A DNA stretch of 64,000 nt from a virus. The notes below the pieces were generated by a model. The model ran no database searches. It was given only the letters and a program-made list of their open reading frames with translations, and had not been told where the DNA came from. This document shows, one piece after another, positions 1 through 7,407 of this stretch; position 1 is the stretch's first letter; every line of letters starts with the position of its first letter. The translations under genes and the position numbers were made by a program. The stretch is taken from the IMG/VR virus record IMGVR_UViG_3300034284_003265, positions 1 to 64,000 of that record, one strand, 5' to 3'.

Positions 1-309
1 ATGAAGCTACTGACCAAGGAACTGACCGCTAAACTCAACCGTGCTGGATATGCTGGTACCAAGCCGATCTGCAAGCTGTTTACGCCGTGGGGACGGGCTA
101 CCTGGCTGATCACTGGGATTGAGGATGGCATTCTGTATGGGTATGCCGATCTGGGTATGGGCTGTGTGGAATGGGGTGGTATTGAGTCTGTGGAGGGTCT
201 GGAGGCGATCCGTGGACCGTTTGGGATGCGGATTGAACGAGATCTGTATTGGGAGCCGGTGGAGGGTGAGGTTGAATATTGTGGGATGGAAAGTCTGATT
301 GGGGCTTGA
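1..309 (+). CDS. DUF2958-like small protein
   Basis: A 102-aa protein opening MKLLTKEL with the later motif RGPFGMRIERDLYWEP. This layout matches the DUF2958 family of plasmid and phage proteins (family recognised from memory; function unknown). The ATG is the first base of the window, so an upstream start cannot be excluded. Codon use is more GC-rich than in the following genes. The stop codon overlaps the -35 box of the next promoter. Confidence 0.75.
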   Translation: MKLLTKELTAKLNRAGYAGTKPICKLFTPWGRATWLITGIEDGILYGYADLGMGCVEWGGIESVEGLEAIRGPFGMRIERDLYWEPVEGEVEYCGMESLIGA

Positions 310-333
310 CATTCGATAAAAAGCTGATAGACT
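306..333 (+). promoter_or_regulatory. early promoter for the gene at 344
   Basis: TTGACA, 16-nt spacer, TAGACT; 10 nt from the -10 box to the ATG, so the mRNA should have almost no leader. Confidence 0.75.
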
Positions 334-343
334 AGTCTCCACA

Positions 344-607
344 ATGAAGAACGTCACGTTTACGCGAGTCAAGAATCAAAGTCTTCCCAATTTGTATAGT
401 GGTACAATTAATGGTGAGATTGTTGGGTTTATCTACAAGCCTACTGATACTAAGACTGACAAGAATGCTTGGCGTAGTTATGTTGGTGTTGGTGATAAGG
501 CTAAGTTTTTGTATCATACGTGGGATATGAATGATGCTATGGAGGCGGTTGAGTTAGCGGTTGATACGCAATATGCTGGTGATTGGCCTAGTAGTGTGGT
601 TAAGTAA
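344..607 (+). CDS. hypothetical early protein
   Basis: An 87-aa soluble protein (MKNVTFTRVKNQSLP...) that I do not recognise. It follows its own promoter by 10 nt. There is no Shine-Dalgarno sequence; the ATG is preceded by CCACA, as in most early genes here. Confidence 0.65.
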   Translation: MKNVTFTRVKNQSLPNLYSGTINGEIVGFIYKPTDTKTDKNAWRSYVGVGDKAKFLYHTWDMNDAMEAVELAVDTQYAGDWPSSVVK

Positions 608-625
608 TAATAACTAAAATAATAT

Positions 626-826
626 ATGAAGGATTTGATTTTGACTGCGGTTGGATATACTATTGGTGTGTTGGTTGCTAATGGTATAGTTATGTGGGTG
701 TATAATAGTGTTGTACCTGATGTATTTGGGTTTAAGCCTATTGGGTATTGGCAGTTGTTTGGGTTGTATATGATTTGTCATTATTTGTTCAAACCCCATT
801 CGTATGCTAAGAACAAGAACAATTAA
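626..826 (+). CDS. small membrane protein
   Basis: 66 aa with two hydrophobic stretches (about residues 3-27 and 41-55) and a basic C-terminus. No separate promoter is visible; it starts 18 nt after the previous stop in an AT-rich TAATATATG context, so it is probably co-transcribed. Function unknown. Confidence 0.6.
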   Translation: MKDLILTAVGYTIGVLVANGIVMWVYNSVVPDVFGFKPIGYWQLFGLYMICHYLFKPHSYAKNKNN

Positions 827-843
827 GTAGTTAAAAAAAGTGG

Positions 844-871
844 TTGACATTTTAGAAAAAGCTGATAATCT
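844..871 (+). promoter_or_regulatory. early promoter for the gene at 881
   Basis: TTGACA, 16-nt spacer containing an A-run and GCTG, TAATCT; 9 nt to ATG. Confidence 0.8.
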
Positions 872-880
872 ATTTAAACA

Positions 881-1171
881 ATGAAGAACACGTTTCCCAC
901 TTTGGAAGAAATTCAAACGGCTCGTAATGTTGATGCTCCTCTTACGGCTCAACAGATGCTTGATAGGATTGCGGATAGTGTTCGTAATAGTATTAAACAG
1001 AATCCTCATAGTACATTTGTCAATGTGAAATTTCCTGAGTTTGCTTCTTGTAATAGTGACTACAATTTTAACTTATTGTGTAATGAAGTGTGTCACAATG
1101 TTCCGTCTCACTACGACTGTAAGTGGATTTGGACGACTAACACACTACTATTCACGATTCGTTGGAACTAA
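881..1171 (+). CDS. hypothetical early protein
   Basis: 96 aa (MKNTFPTLEEIQTARN...). The N-terminal half looks helical; the C-terminal half holds three Cys and aromatic residues. Not recognised. Start chosen because the ATG lies 9 nt downstream of a clear -10 box. Confidence 0.6.
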   Translation: MKNTFPTLEEIQTARNVDAPLTAQQMLDRIADSVRNSIKQNPHSTFVNVKFPEFASCNSDYNFNLLCNEVCHNVPSHYDCKWIWTTNTLLFTIRWN

Positions 1172-1175
1172 CCGC

Positions 1176-1203
1176 TTGACATTTTAAAAAAAGCTGGTAA
1201 ACT
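1176..1203 (+). promoter_or_regulatory. early promoter, duplicated module copy 1
   Basis: TTGACA, 16-nt spacer, TAAACT. The 24-nt stretch to the ATG is identical to that of the promoter at 1710, so promoter and leader form an exact repeat of about 56 nt. Confidence 0.8.
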
Positions 1204-1227
1204 AAAAGAGTAAATTAAATAAAACAT

Positions 1228-1692
1228 ATGGGATACACAACTGATTTTGAGGGTGGTTTTAATATTACGCCGAATCTTTCACAGAAGGACAATGAGTTTC
1301 TCACTAAGTTTCATAACACTCGACGGATGGCTCGTAGTGTTGGACCTGAGTATGGTGAGGAGGGTGAGTTTTATGTTGATGGCACTGGATGGGCTGGTCA
1401 AGATCATGATAAGAATGTGATTAATTACAATAGGCCTCCTGGTACACAACCTGGATTGTGGTGTCAATGGATTCCTACTGATGATGGTTGTGAGCTTATT
1501 TGGGATGGTGGAGAGAAGTTTTATAACTATGTGGAGTGGTTGGATTATTTGATTGATAAGATTCTGGCTCCCCGTGGTTATACACTCAATGGTGAGTGTC
1601 AGTGGTTTGGTGAGGAACGTGATGATGTTGGTGTTATTATTGTTAAAAACAATAAGGTGACGACCAAGGTTGGCAAGTTGACGTATGATTGA
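1228..1692 (+). CDS. conserved phage hypothetical (MGYTTDFEG family)
   Basis: 154 aa. The opening MGYTTDFEGGFNITPNL and the TRRM and CQW segments resemble a small protein family I have seen repeatedly in phages of many hosts; no function is known to me. It has its own promoter and forms a pair with the next gene, which carries an identical promoter and leader. Confidence 0.7.
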   Translation: MGYTTDFEGGFNITPNLSQKDNEFLTKFHNTRRMARSVGPEYGEEGEFYVDGTGWAGQDHDKNVINYNRPPGTQPGLWCQWIPTDDGCELIWDGGEKFYNYVEWLDYLIDKILAPRGYTLNGECQWFGEERDDVGVIIVKNNKVTTKVGKLTYD

Positions 1693-1709
1693 TTAATCAA
1701 AAATACTTG

Positions 1710-1737
1710 TTGACATTTTAAAAAAAGCTGGTAAACT
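1710..1737 (+). promoter_or_regulatory. early promoter, duplicated module copy 2
   Basis: TTGACA, 16-nt spacer, TAAACT, with the same downstream leader as the copy at 1176. Confidence 0.8.
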
Positions 1738-1761
1738 AAAAGAGTAAATTAAATAAAACAT

Positions 1762-2184
1762 ATGGCTACTCGTTCTAATATTGGTATTGTCAATGGTGAT
1801 GGTAGTGTTACTGGTATCTATTGTCATTGGGATGGTTATCCTGAGAACAATGGTAAGCTTCTGTTGAAGCACTACAATAATTCTGGTATTGTCAATGAGT
1901 TGATGGATTTGGGTTATCTGTCTAGTTTGAACAAGAATCTCTATTGTGAAGACAACAATCACTCTTTTAACAATCCGGCCGACGGAGTGTGTGTTGCTTT
2001 TGGTCGGGATCGTGGTGAGAAGAATGCTGATAGTAAGTCGTTCACCAATATCAGTGAGTTTGAGAAGTTTATGGATCGTACTACGGCGGACTATCAGTAT
2101 TTGTTTAACAATGGTAAGTGGCAGTACCGCAATTATGATAGTACTTGGAATGAATTGACCGCTCGTGTTTGTAAGTGTGATTAA
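1762..2184 (+). CDS. conserved phage hypothetical (MATRSNIG family)
   Basis: 140 aa. The N-terminus MATRSNIGIVNGDGSVTGIY followed by CHWDGYPENNG is a widespread, well-conserved phage protein signature; its role is unknown to me. The HWDGYP motif is intact. The gene has its own promoter and is followed by a terminator-like hairpin. Confidence 0.75.
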   Translation: MATRSNIGIVNGDGSVTGIYCHWDGYPENNGKLLLKHYNNSGIVNELMDLGYLSSLNKNLYCEDNNHSFNNPADGVCVAFGRDRGEKNADSKSFTNISEFEKFMDRTTADYQYLFNNGKWQYRNYDSTWNELTARVCKCD

Positions 2185-2191
2185 CACAAAA

Positions 2192-2230
2192 GGTTGGGGG
2201 TGATCCTATGTAAAACCCTCAAACTTTTTC
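2192..2230 (+). terminator. terminator after the MATRSN gene
   Basis: GGTTGGGGGT can pair with AACCCTCAAAC (one bulge and one wobble) and is followed by TTTTTC. Confidence 0.55.
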
Positions 2231-2240
2231 AAAAAAGCTG

Positions 2241-2268
2241 TTGACTTTCAGCCTGGTTGGTCTATACT
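2241..2268 (+). promoter_or_regulatory. early promoter for the gene at 2278
   Basis: AAAAAAGCTG, TTGACT, 16-nt spacer, TATACT; 9 nt to the ATG at 2278. This decides the start codon. Confidence 0.8.
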
Positions 2269-2277
2269 GTTTCCACG

Positions 2278-2610
2278 ATGAAGATCAGCCCTCAAGTTAC
2301 CAACTACGTCAAGAACCAACTGTCCTCCAATCCCGCCTGGGTTCAACGAGCCATCGTGAAGCTCTGGCAACGTCAAACGGCTGATGAGCAGGCTAGCCAG
2401 AACACTGGTCACGACAACGGTGTGGGTTTCAATGGTACGGATGCTTTTATTCTTAGCTCGTTTGCAGAACAAATCAACAAGGGTAGAACTCTTAGTCCTA
2501 AGCAATTGACTATTGCATTCAAGAAACTTCCCAAGTATAGTCGTCAGATTATCAGTGAGATACCCGCTGATAAACTGAGTGAGATTGAGAAGAAAGCGGT
2601 TGTAGCTTGA
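2278..2610 (+). CDS. hypothetical early protein
   Basis: 110 aa from MKISPQ. A longer frame opens at 2257, but that ATG lies within the -35/-10 region, and the ATG at 2278 sits exactly 9 nt after the -10 box like its neighbours. Mostly helical, soluble, rich in Gln and Lys. Not recognised. The first third uses more C-ending codons than its neighbours. Confidence 0.6.
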   Translation: MKISPQVTNYVKNQLSSNPAWVQRAIVKLWQRQTADEQASQNTGHDNGVGFNGTDAFILSSFAEQINKGRTLSPKQLTIAFKKLPKYSRQIISEIPADKLSEIEKKAVVA

Positions 2611-2636
2611 CAAATGGGTGTGGTATAGCTTATAAT
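2607..2636 (+). promoter_or_regulatory. promoter for the gene at 2644
   Basis: TTGACA overlaps the preceding stop; 18-nt spacer, perfect TATAAT, 7 nt to ATG. Confidence 0.7.
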
Positions 2637-2643
2637 ATAATAT

Positions 2644-2850
2644 ATGAATACTGATTTAACGCAGCTTTTTAAGACTATTACAGAGAGTGTTCCCCATTAT
2701 TTGATGTTTATGGGGTTAGTGTTTCTTGCTTACACTCTCACTATTGCTACTATCAAAGTGATTAGTGATAATGTGGTTAAAGTGGTATTGGCTGCTCGTG
2801 CTCCGGTTGCCTTCAAGATTAAGGATGGCAGCGATGATGAAAATACCTAA
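2644..2850 (+). CDS. single-pass membrane protein
   Basis: 68 aa with a hydrophobic helix at about residues 19-41 (LMFMGLVFLAYTLTIATI) and an acidic C-terminus (DGSDDENT). Unknown function. The promoter spacing predicts a leaderless transcript. Confidence 0.6.
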   Translation: MNTDLTQLFKTITESVPHYLMFMGLVFLAYTLTIATIKVISDNVVKVVLAARAPVAFKIKDGSDDENT

Positions 2851-2859
2851 AAATAGGTG

Positions 2860-2888
2860 TTGACGTTTGACTTGGGTCGTGATAATCT
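2860..2888 (+). promoter_or_regulatory. early promoter for the helicase gene
   Basis: TTGACG, 17-nt spacer, TAATCT, 9 nt to ATG. Confidence 0.8.
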
Positions 2889-2897
2889 ATTTACACA

Positions 2898-4256
2898 ATG
2901 AACGTTGAACTTCTACTTCCTCCCCAACGGGAGCACGCTGTTAATATGCTTAACAGTTTGTATATCAATGGTGTTGCTTGTGATCAGAGTGAGACTGGTA
3001 CTGGCAAGACTTATGTGGCTGCTTGGATTGCTAAGAATCTTAATAGTCCTGTGGTTATTGTGTGTCCCAAGGTAGTTATTCCTAGTTGGACCAAGGTACT
3101 TAGCCATTTTGGTATTAAGGCTCATTGTTTGATTAACTATGAGAAATTGATTCGGGGTAACACTGAACATTTATCATTTAAAGATGGTAAGGATAATAGT
3201 GCTAGTGATTATATTATTAACTTCCCCAAGAATAGTTTGGTTATTCTGGATGAAGTACATAAGTGTAAGTCTAGTACCAGCAAGAACAGTGATTTTCTCA
3301 TTAAGTTGAAGATGGATGGTTATAAGTCATTGTTGCTTAGTGCTACTGCTGCTACCAATCCATTGGAGATGAAAGCGTTTGGTTTTGCTACTACTCTTCA
3401 CAATCTCACTAGCTATCGTCAGTTTATCACTGATAGTGGTGCTTATGTTGGTCGATATGGTGGATTTCAGATTGATCTACAGAGTCAAAAGACTGTAGAG
3501 GCTATGTCTAACATTCACGATAAGCTGTTTAATCTGTATAAGGTTAGTAGCCGTATGACCCGAAAGATGTTTGATAAGATCTTTCCTGACAACCACGTGA
3601 TGGCTGAATGTTTTGATATGGGTAGTAATACCGATAAGATCAATCGGGTTTATCAACAGATGGAATCTGAATTGGCTGCTTTGGAGGAATCCAGTGTCAA
3701 TTATAGTCAACATCATTTTGCTATTATGACCAAGGCTCGTCGTATGGCTGAATTGTTGAAGGTACCCACTATGGTTGAAATGATTGAGGATTGGTATGAT
3801 GAGGGTATTAGTCCTGTTGTGTTTGTTAACTTCACTGACACTGTTGAGGCTATTGAGAAACAATTGGCTAAGAACCGGAAGTTTGATGGTAAGATTGCTA
3901 GGATTGTTGGGGGACAATCTGATAAGGTTCGACAGAAGGACATTGAATTGTTTCAGAGTGATGACAAACGAATTATGATTGCTAATTTGGCTGCTGGCAA
4001 TGCTGGTGTTAGTTTACACGATTTGATTGGTAATTTTGCTCGTGGTAGTATTATCAGTCCTAGTTACAGTGCTATTAATCTGTTACAGGCACTTGGTCGT
4101 ATTCATCGTGCTGAGGGTAAGACTAAGTGTATACAGAAAGTTATGTTTGCTGCTGGTACCATTGAGGAAGATGCTTGTAAACGTGTACAGTCTAAGCTTA
4201 ATAACTTGGAATGTCTTAATGATGGTGATTTGACTTATAGTGTTCGTATTGCTTAA
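2898..4256 (+). CDS. SNF2-type DEAD/H-box helicase
   Basis: 452 aa. Superfamily 2 ATPase that probably moves on or remodels DNA. Visible motifs: Walker A ETGTGKT (residues 32-38), DEVH (118-121), motif III SAT (148-150), and in the second RecA-like domain NAGVSLHD followed by QALGRIHRAEGK (motif VI arginines). This is close to the short SNF2-like helicases that phages carry, which lack accessory domains. It is the longest gene in the early region and has its own promoter. Likely roles are replication-fork or recombination support, or host takeover; the sequence does not decide between them. Confidence 0.88.
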   Translation: MNVELLLPPQREHAVNMLNSLYINGVACDQSETGTGKTYVAAWIAKNLNSPVVIVCPKVVIPSWTKVLSHFGIKAHCLINYEKLIRGNTEHLSFKDGKDNSASDYIINFPKNSLVILDEVHKCKSSTSKNSDFLIKLKMDGYKSLLLSATAATNPLEMKAFGFATTLHNLTSYRQFITDSGAYVGRYGGFQIDLQSQKTVEAMSNIHDKLFNLYKVSSRMTRKMFDKIFPDNHVMAECFDMGSNTDKINRVYQQMESELAALEESSVNYSQHHFAIMTKARRMAELLKVPTMVEMIEDWYDEGISPVVFVNFTDTVEAIEKQLAKNRKFDGKIARIVGGQSDKVRQKDIELFQSDDKRIMIANLAAGNAGVSLHDLIGNFARGSIISPSYSAINLLQALGRIHRAEGKTKCIQKVMFAAGTIEEDACKRVQSKLNNLECLNDGDLTYSVRIA

Positions 4257-4267
4257 TTTATAAATAT

Positions 4268-4540
4268 ATGACTAAAGTACTTGCGGTTAAGTATCCATCT
4301 AGTGTGGATCGTGTTCGACAGAGTTTTGATCATTTGCGTCAGGTGTTTGATGTACCTGATGTATCTACGATCAAGGATATGTTTGGGTCATTGTTGTTTA
4401 ATGACAGTGCGTTGTACCGATACAATTATTGTTTGGTAAGGTTTGATAATAAGATGTATGTGATTGAACCGGTGGATTTGGCTAAGTGTACATATGTGAG
4501 AAAGCAAGTGGAGTATCATCCGTTGCAGCATATGATTTGA
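4268..4540 (+). CDS. hypothetical protein downstream of helicase
   Basis: 90 aa (MTKVLAVKYPSSVDRVRQSFDHL...), soluble, not recognised. It starts 11 nt after the helicase stop in an AATATATG context, so it is probably translated from the helicase mRNA. A second frame (GTG at 4486 to 4698) overlaps its end but has no convincing start. Confidence 0.55.
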   Translation: MTKVLAVKYPSSVDRVRQSFDHLRQVFDVPDVSTIKDMFGSLLFNDSALYRYNYCLVRFDNKMYVIEPVDLAKCTYVRKQVEYHPLQHMI

Positions 4541-4614
4541 TCTTCCCCGGTGTTTATACAGTTTCATCGGGTTCTACAACAAACAAAAAGCTATTGGTTG
4601 GTGTTCATTGTATT

Positions 4615-4645
4615 GAGGCTGGAGGAGCAATCTTCCAGCCTCTTT
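4615..4645 (+). terminator. hairpin after the helicase unit
   Basis: GAGGCTGGA pairs with TCCAGCCTC (9 bp), followed by only three T. It is terminator-like but could also be a processing signal. The stretch 4541-4734 holds no other convincing gene. Confidence 0.4.
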
Positions 4646-4732
4646 GGTTGCGCCCAGAGGCTGCTAGGTTGACGTTTGATGAAGAGGCTGCAGCGTAGAT
4701 ATGGTCCGGAAATCAAAGAGGCCTATAACCGA

Positions 4733-4803
4733 ATCTCTAACGCTAACGTTATAACGTAATTTGGGTAGCTCCTGGTCCCCTACCCTGGCTGTGAGCCGAT
4801 CTT
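4733..4803 (-). ncRNA. small structured RNA, minus-strand copy
   Basis: Read on the minus strand this matches the RNA near 12509: both share AGATCGGCT, then AGGGTRGGGGACCA, then ATTACGTTA. Here GGGTAG pairs perfectly with CTACCC around a GGGGACCA-containing loop, and ACGTTA/TAACGT forms a second hairpin. A promoter of the early type sits directly upstream on the minus strand. No ORF is present. The 3' end is estimated. Confidence 0.6.
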
Positions 4804-4809
4804 GTAAAT

Positions 4810-4837
4810 ATCTTATCAGGGTTGGCGGCGACCACAA
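4810..4837 (-). promoter_or_regulatory. minus-strand promoter of the small RNA
   Basis: Minus strand: TTGTGG, 16-nt spacer, TAAGAT, followed by ATTTACAAG as at other early promoters. Confidence 0.55.
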
Positions 4838-4881
4838 GCTAAAAGTGGCGAAAAAATGTGGAAAAAAGTTGAAGAAAGTGC

Positions 4882-4910
4882 TTGAGGTTTGGCGCGGGGT
4901 GGTGTAGGAT
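4882..4910 (+). promoter_or_regulatory. early promoter for the gene at 4920
   Basis: TTGAGG, 17-nt spacer, TAGGAT, 9 nt to ATG. Confidence 0.75.
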
Positions 4911-4919
4911 ATATCCACA

Positions 4920-5135
4920 ATGAACATTGAATCTTCTATGAAAGTTAAAGTTACTGGTATTGTGTACGATACTGATATTGATGATGATAGTTCTCAATTT
5001 GTGCTTAATTCGGATTTGCCTAGTGAGATGATTGTGGAGGTTGATGGTATTATTGATGTTGAGAGTGAGATTGCTGATGCTATCAGTGATAAAACTGGAT
5101 GGTGTGTACAGGGTTTTAACTACGAGATTCTCTAA
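4920..5135 (+). CDS. hypothetical acidic protein
   Basis: 71 aa, strongly acidic (DTDIDDDSS, VDGIIDVESE), not recognised. Start fixed by the 9-nt distance to the promoter. A small acidic early protein could bind host proteins, but nothing in the sequence shows it. Confidence 0.6.
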   Translation: MNIESSMKVKVTGIVYDTDIDDDSSQFVLNSDLPSEMIVEVDGIIDVESEIADAISDKTGWCVQGFNYEIL

Positions 5136-5144
5136 AAAAAGTTG

Positions 5145-5172
5145 TTGACGTTTTAAAAAAAGCTGATAGGAT
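5145..5172 (+). promoter_or_regulatory. early promoter for the gene at 5183
   Basis: TTGACG, 16-nt spacer, TAGGAT, 10 nt to ATG. Confidence 0.75.
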
Positions 5173-5182
5173 ATTACCCACG

Positions 5183-5413
5183 ATGAAGAATATGACGTTT
5201 GAAGAGATTCAGTCCAAGATTCAGAATCTTCTTAAATTGGCTGGTGTGAAAGTTGGTACTAAGAAAGCTAATGAGTTTGAGCACGTGTATGTATATGCAC
5301 TTCGTGATGCTGGAGTGACTATTCCAGCAGCTGTTGATGTGATGTTGTTGAGTGGACGTAGTGTGGCTGGATACAAGCCTAGTAACATTGGCAAGCGGGT
5401 TCAACTTCCCTAA
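5183..5413 (+). CDS. hypothetical early protein
   Basis: 76 aa (MKNMTFEEIQSKIQNLLKLAGVKVG...), helical and basic, not recognised. It has its own promoter; its stop is followed 34 nt later by the next gene. Confidence 0.6.
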   Translation: MKNMTFEEIQSKIQNLLKLAGVKVGTKKANEFEHVYVYALRDAGVTIPAAVDVMLLSGRSVAGYKPSNIGKRVQLP

Positions 5414-5446
5414 AAAAGTTGGTAAACTCTTAAAATAAATAAAATT

Positions 5447-5758
5447 ATGAATACCGGCAAGATTAACAACATTTTGGCTTTGTTTGACAATTATCGTGTG
5501 TGTATTCCTAATGAGGATGCTATTGCTACTATTGTGAGCAAGAGTGATGTGGTTGGTGAATTTGATAATGAGGTATTGTATTTGGGTTGGGAGAGTGAGG
5601 ATGGTGATGAGTATTGTGTTAAGTTTAGTGAGGATGGATTGAATGGTGCTTTTGTTAGTAATGGAATGTTGGTGATGAAAGATATTGAGGGTGATGATAT
5701 TGAGATTGAGTTTCAGGAGATTAAGATGCATTATTTGGTGAGTGAAGAACTTGATTGA
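5447..5758 (+). CDS. hypothetical acidic protein
   Basis: 103 aa, acidic and beta-rich in appearance (LYLGWESEDGDEYCVKFSEDG). Not recognised. The upstream stretch resembles the -10 and leader of the genes at 1228 and 1762 (GGTAAACT then an A/T-rich leader) but lacks a clear -35 box. Confidence 0.6.
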   Translation: MNTGKINNILALFDNYRVCIPNEDAIATIVSKSDVVGEFDNEVLYLGWESEDGDEYCVKFSEDGLNGAFVSNGMLVMKDIEGDDIEIEFQEIKMHYLVSEELD

Positions 5759-5768
5759 ATAATAAAAA

Positions 5769-5939
5769 ATGAAAATTAATCGTGAAGAACTTGTTATCGG
5801 ATATATCGCTACTTTGGTTGCGGGTGTTTTATTTGCGCTCGGTCCAATTGGAAATGATCAAACAAAAGAAATGGCTTTGTTCTTTTTTAAACTGAGCGTT
5901 ATTCTGTTTGTTATCTTTAGGGTAACAAAAGAAAAATAG
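5769..5939 (+). CDS. small membrane protein (56 aa)
   Basis: MKINREELVIGYIATLVAG... has two hydrophobic segments (about residues 9-24 and 37-51) separated by a short polar turn. It starts 10 nt after the previous stop, so it is probably coupled. Unknown function. Confidence 0.55.
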   Translation: MKINREELVIGYIATLVAGVLFALGPIGNDQTKEMALFFFKLSVILFVIFRVTKEK

Positions 5940-5960
5940 AAAAACTAAATTATTTCCACG

Positions 5961-6128
5961 ATGAAATCTGAATCTGTTGTAATTTACCGATCTCAATTTG
6001 AAGCTGATGCTGATGCTTTTTGGCACGATAATCCTCAATATGTTATTTACTTTTTCGCTGCAATTCTAGGATTATTTCTCATTATGATGATTTACAAGAA
6101 ATTTCAGGAGAAGAATCGGAAATTTTGA
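5961..6128 (+). CDS. small membrane protein (55 aa)
   Basis: MKSESVVIYRSQFEADADAF..., with one hydrophobic helix (about residues 27-45: YVIYFFAAILGLFLIMMIY) and a basic tail. A -10-like TAAATT lies 9 nt before the ATG but the -35 box is weak. Unknown function. Confidence 0.55.
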   Translation: MKSESVVIYRSQFEADADAFWHDNPQYVIYFFAAILGLFLIMMIYKKFQEKNRKF

Positions 6129-6137
6129 AAAAAGCTG

Positions 6138-6166
6138 TTGACTTCTGGGTTGGTTGGTGGTAAAGT
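6138..6166 (+). promoter_or_regulatory. early promoter for the gene at 6176
   Basis: TTGACT, 17-nt spacer, TAAAGT, 9 nt to ATG. Confidence 0.8.
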
Positions 6167-6175
6167 ATTCCCACA

Positions 6176-6337
6176 ATGAATGAAGAACTTGTCACTTACG
6201 AGGTTGAACTGGATAGTCCCGACTTTTTTGTCAGTTTTCAAGCTGAAAAGGGTTTGAGTTTGGAGCAAATTGAGTTTCTTGCTATTCAAGAAATGACCCG
6301 AAACACTAGGGTTTGGAATGTCAAGATTGTTGAGTAA
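6176..6337 (+). CDS. hypothetical early protein (53 aa)
   Basis: MNEELVTYEVELDSPDFFVS..., soluble, not recognised. The call rests on its dedicated promoter, an in-frame ATG at the standard spacing and the next promoter immediately after the stop. Confidence 0.6.
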   Translation: MNEELVTYEVELDSPDFFVSFQAEKGLSLEQIEFLAIQEMTRNTRVWNVKIVE

Positions 6338-6350
6338 TTAAAAAAAGCTG

Positions 6351-6379
6351 TTGACTTCCCCGAGGAATTCCTGTAAAGT
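6351..6379 (+). promoter_or_regulatory. early promoter for the gene at 6389
   Basis: AAAAAAGCTG, TTGACT, 17-nt spacer, TAAAGT, 9 nt to ATG. Confidence 0.8.
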
Positions 6380-6388
6380 ATTTGAACA

Positions 6389-6694
6389 ATGAAACGCACT
6401 CTTTATTTTCTCCGAGATAGTGTTAGTGGTAGTTATTATAATGGTAATCTTCCAGATGGTCCCAAAAAAGACGAAGGGTTTGTTGAATTTGATTGTGCTC
6501 CTATCTTCGTTAATGAGAAGAATGTGAAAACGAAGCTCAAATATCTTGTTGAAAAATGGGTGTGGGCAGAGGGTTGTTTGCCTGTTTGGAAGAAAGAAAA
6601 GCGTTGTGTTGGTATGGATAAGATGGTGAAACAACGCAAAGACTTGCCTAACTGGGGTATTGAAATTGTGACGGTTGAACTTAGTGTAAAGTAA
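6389..6694 (+). CDS. hypothetical early protein
   Basis: 101 aa, basic, with several Trp and Lys in the second half (EKWVWAEGCLPVWKKEKR). Not recognised. Confidence 0.6.
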   Translation: MKRTLYFLRDSVSGSYYNGNLPDGPKKDEGFVEFDCAPIFVNEKNVKTKLKYLVEKWVWAEGCLPVWKKEKRCVGMDKMVKQRKDLPNWGIEIVTVELSVK

Positions 6695-6703
6695 ATAAAA
6701 TCT

Positions 6704-6898
6704 ATGAATACGACTATTAGGTTTAATTTGATTAATAAGGTTGCTTCGTATGCATACAACGGATATTATGATACACAAGAATTGATGTGGGTTATTGGTA
6801 TGTTAAGTGATGTAAGAAATAGTGATGATATGCTTATCACTGAAATTGAAAAGGTAAAGAACCAATTCCCAGAGTTTGTTGAAATGTTGACTTTTTAA
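6704..6898 (+). CDS. hypothetical protein, coupled
   Basis: 64 aa (MNTTIRFNLINKVASYAYNG...), helical. Starts 9 nt after the previous stop without its own promoter. Not recognised. Confidence 0.55.
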   Translation: MNTTIRFNLINKVASYAYNGYYDTQELMWVIGMLSDVRNSDDMLITEIEKVKNQFPEFVEMLTF

Positions 6899-6916
6899 AA
6901 AATTTAAAAAAAGCTG

Positions 6917-6946
6917 TTGACTTCCCCCACGGAAAACCTGTAAAGT
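6917..6946 (+). promoter_or_regulatory. early promoter for the gene at 6956
   Basis: TTGACT, 18-nt spacer, TAAAGT, 9 nt to ATG. Confidence 0.8.
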
Positions 6947-6955
6947 ATTCTCACA

Positions 6956-7138
6956 ATGAACAAAGATAAATTCACTTGTCTAGTCTGTAAAAAACAGCTT
7001 AGTTTCAATTATGAATCAACTGTTGTTCGTAAGGCAATCAAGCCGCCGAGACAACCTCATCGTTGGATTGAATTGGGTTGCGTACACGAAGAGTGTGAAC
7101 ATTTGATTGAATTGGAACAAGATTTTTGGAAAAAGTAA
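6956..7138 (+). CDS. small zinc-finger-like protein
   Basis: 60 aa. CLVC near the N-terminus and GCVHEECEH near the C-terminus supply four Cys and two His in a spacing that suits zinc binding, a common design in small phage regulators. No specific family recognised. Confidence 0.6.
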   Translation: MNKDKFTCLVCKKQLSFNYESTVVRKAIKPPRQPHRWIELGCVHEECEHLIELEQDFWKK

Positions 7139-7146
7139 AAAAGCTG

Positions 7147-7175
7147 TTGACTTCCCCGAAGAAATCCTGTAGGAT
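7147..7175 (+). promoter_or_regulatory. early promoter for the gene at 7185
   Basis: TTGACT, 17-nt spacer, TAGGAT, 9 nt to ATG. Confidence 0.8.
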
Positions 7176-7184
7176 ATATCCACG

Positions 7185-7373
7185 ATGAAAGAACAACCAC
7201 ACAACCCTTACGATTATCCAAACGATTATTTGAATCAATATGGAATTACTGACTCAGATGGTTTCAGGAAGTCTCAAAAAAGAAATCAAGATATCTATGA
7301 AAAAGTGTTGTTAACGGCTTACCAAAATTTGACGGGTTCAAATAAGACGAATAAAATCAAGAAAAAGGGTTGA
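7185..7373 (+). CDS. hypothetical early protein
   Basis: 62 aa, polar, rich in Asn, Tyr and Lys, basic C-terminus (NKTNKIKKKG). Not recognised. The stop overlaps the next -35 box. Confidence 0.55.
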   Translation: MKEQPHNPYDYPNDYLNQYGITDSDGFRKSQKRNQDIYEKVLLTAYQNLTGSNKTNKIKKKG

Positions 7374-7398
7374 TTTCTGGGGTGATCTGGTGTAAGAT
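7370..7398 (+). promoter_or_regulatory. early promoter for the gene at 7408
   Basis: TTGATT, 17-nt spacer, TAAGAT, 9 nt to ATG. Confidence 0.75.
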
Positions 7399-7407
7399 AT
7401 ATCCACA

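Noticed and set aside
4486-4698. 70-aa ORF after the helicase unit
   Set aside because: Starts with GTG inside the previous gene, with no promoter; a terminator-like hairpin lies within it.
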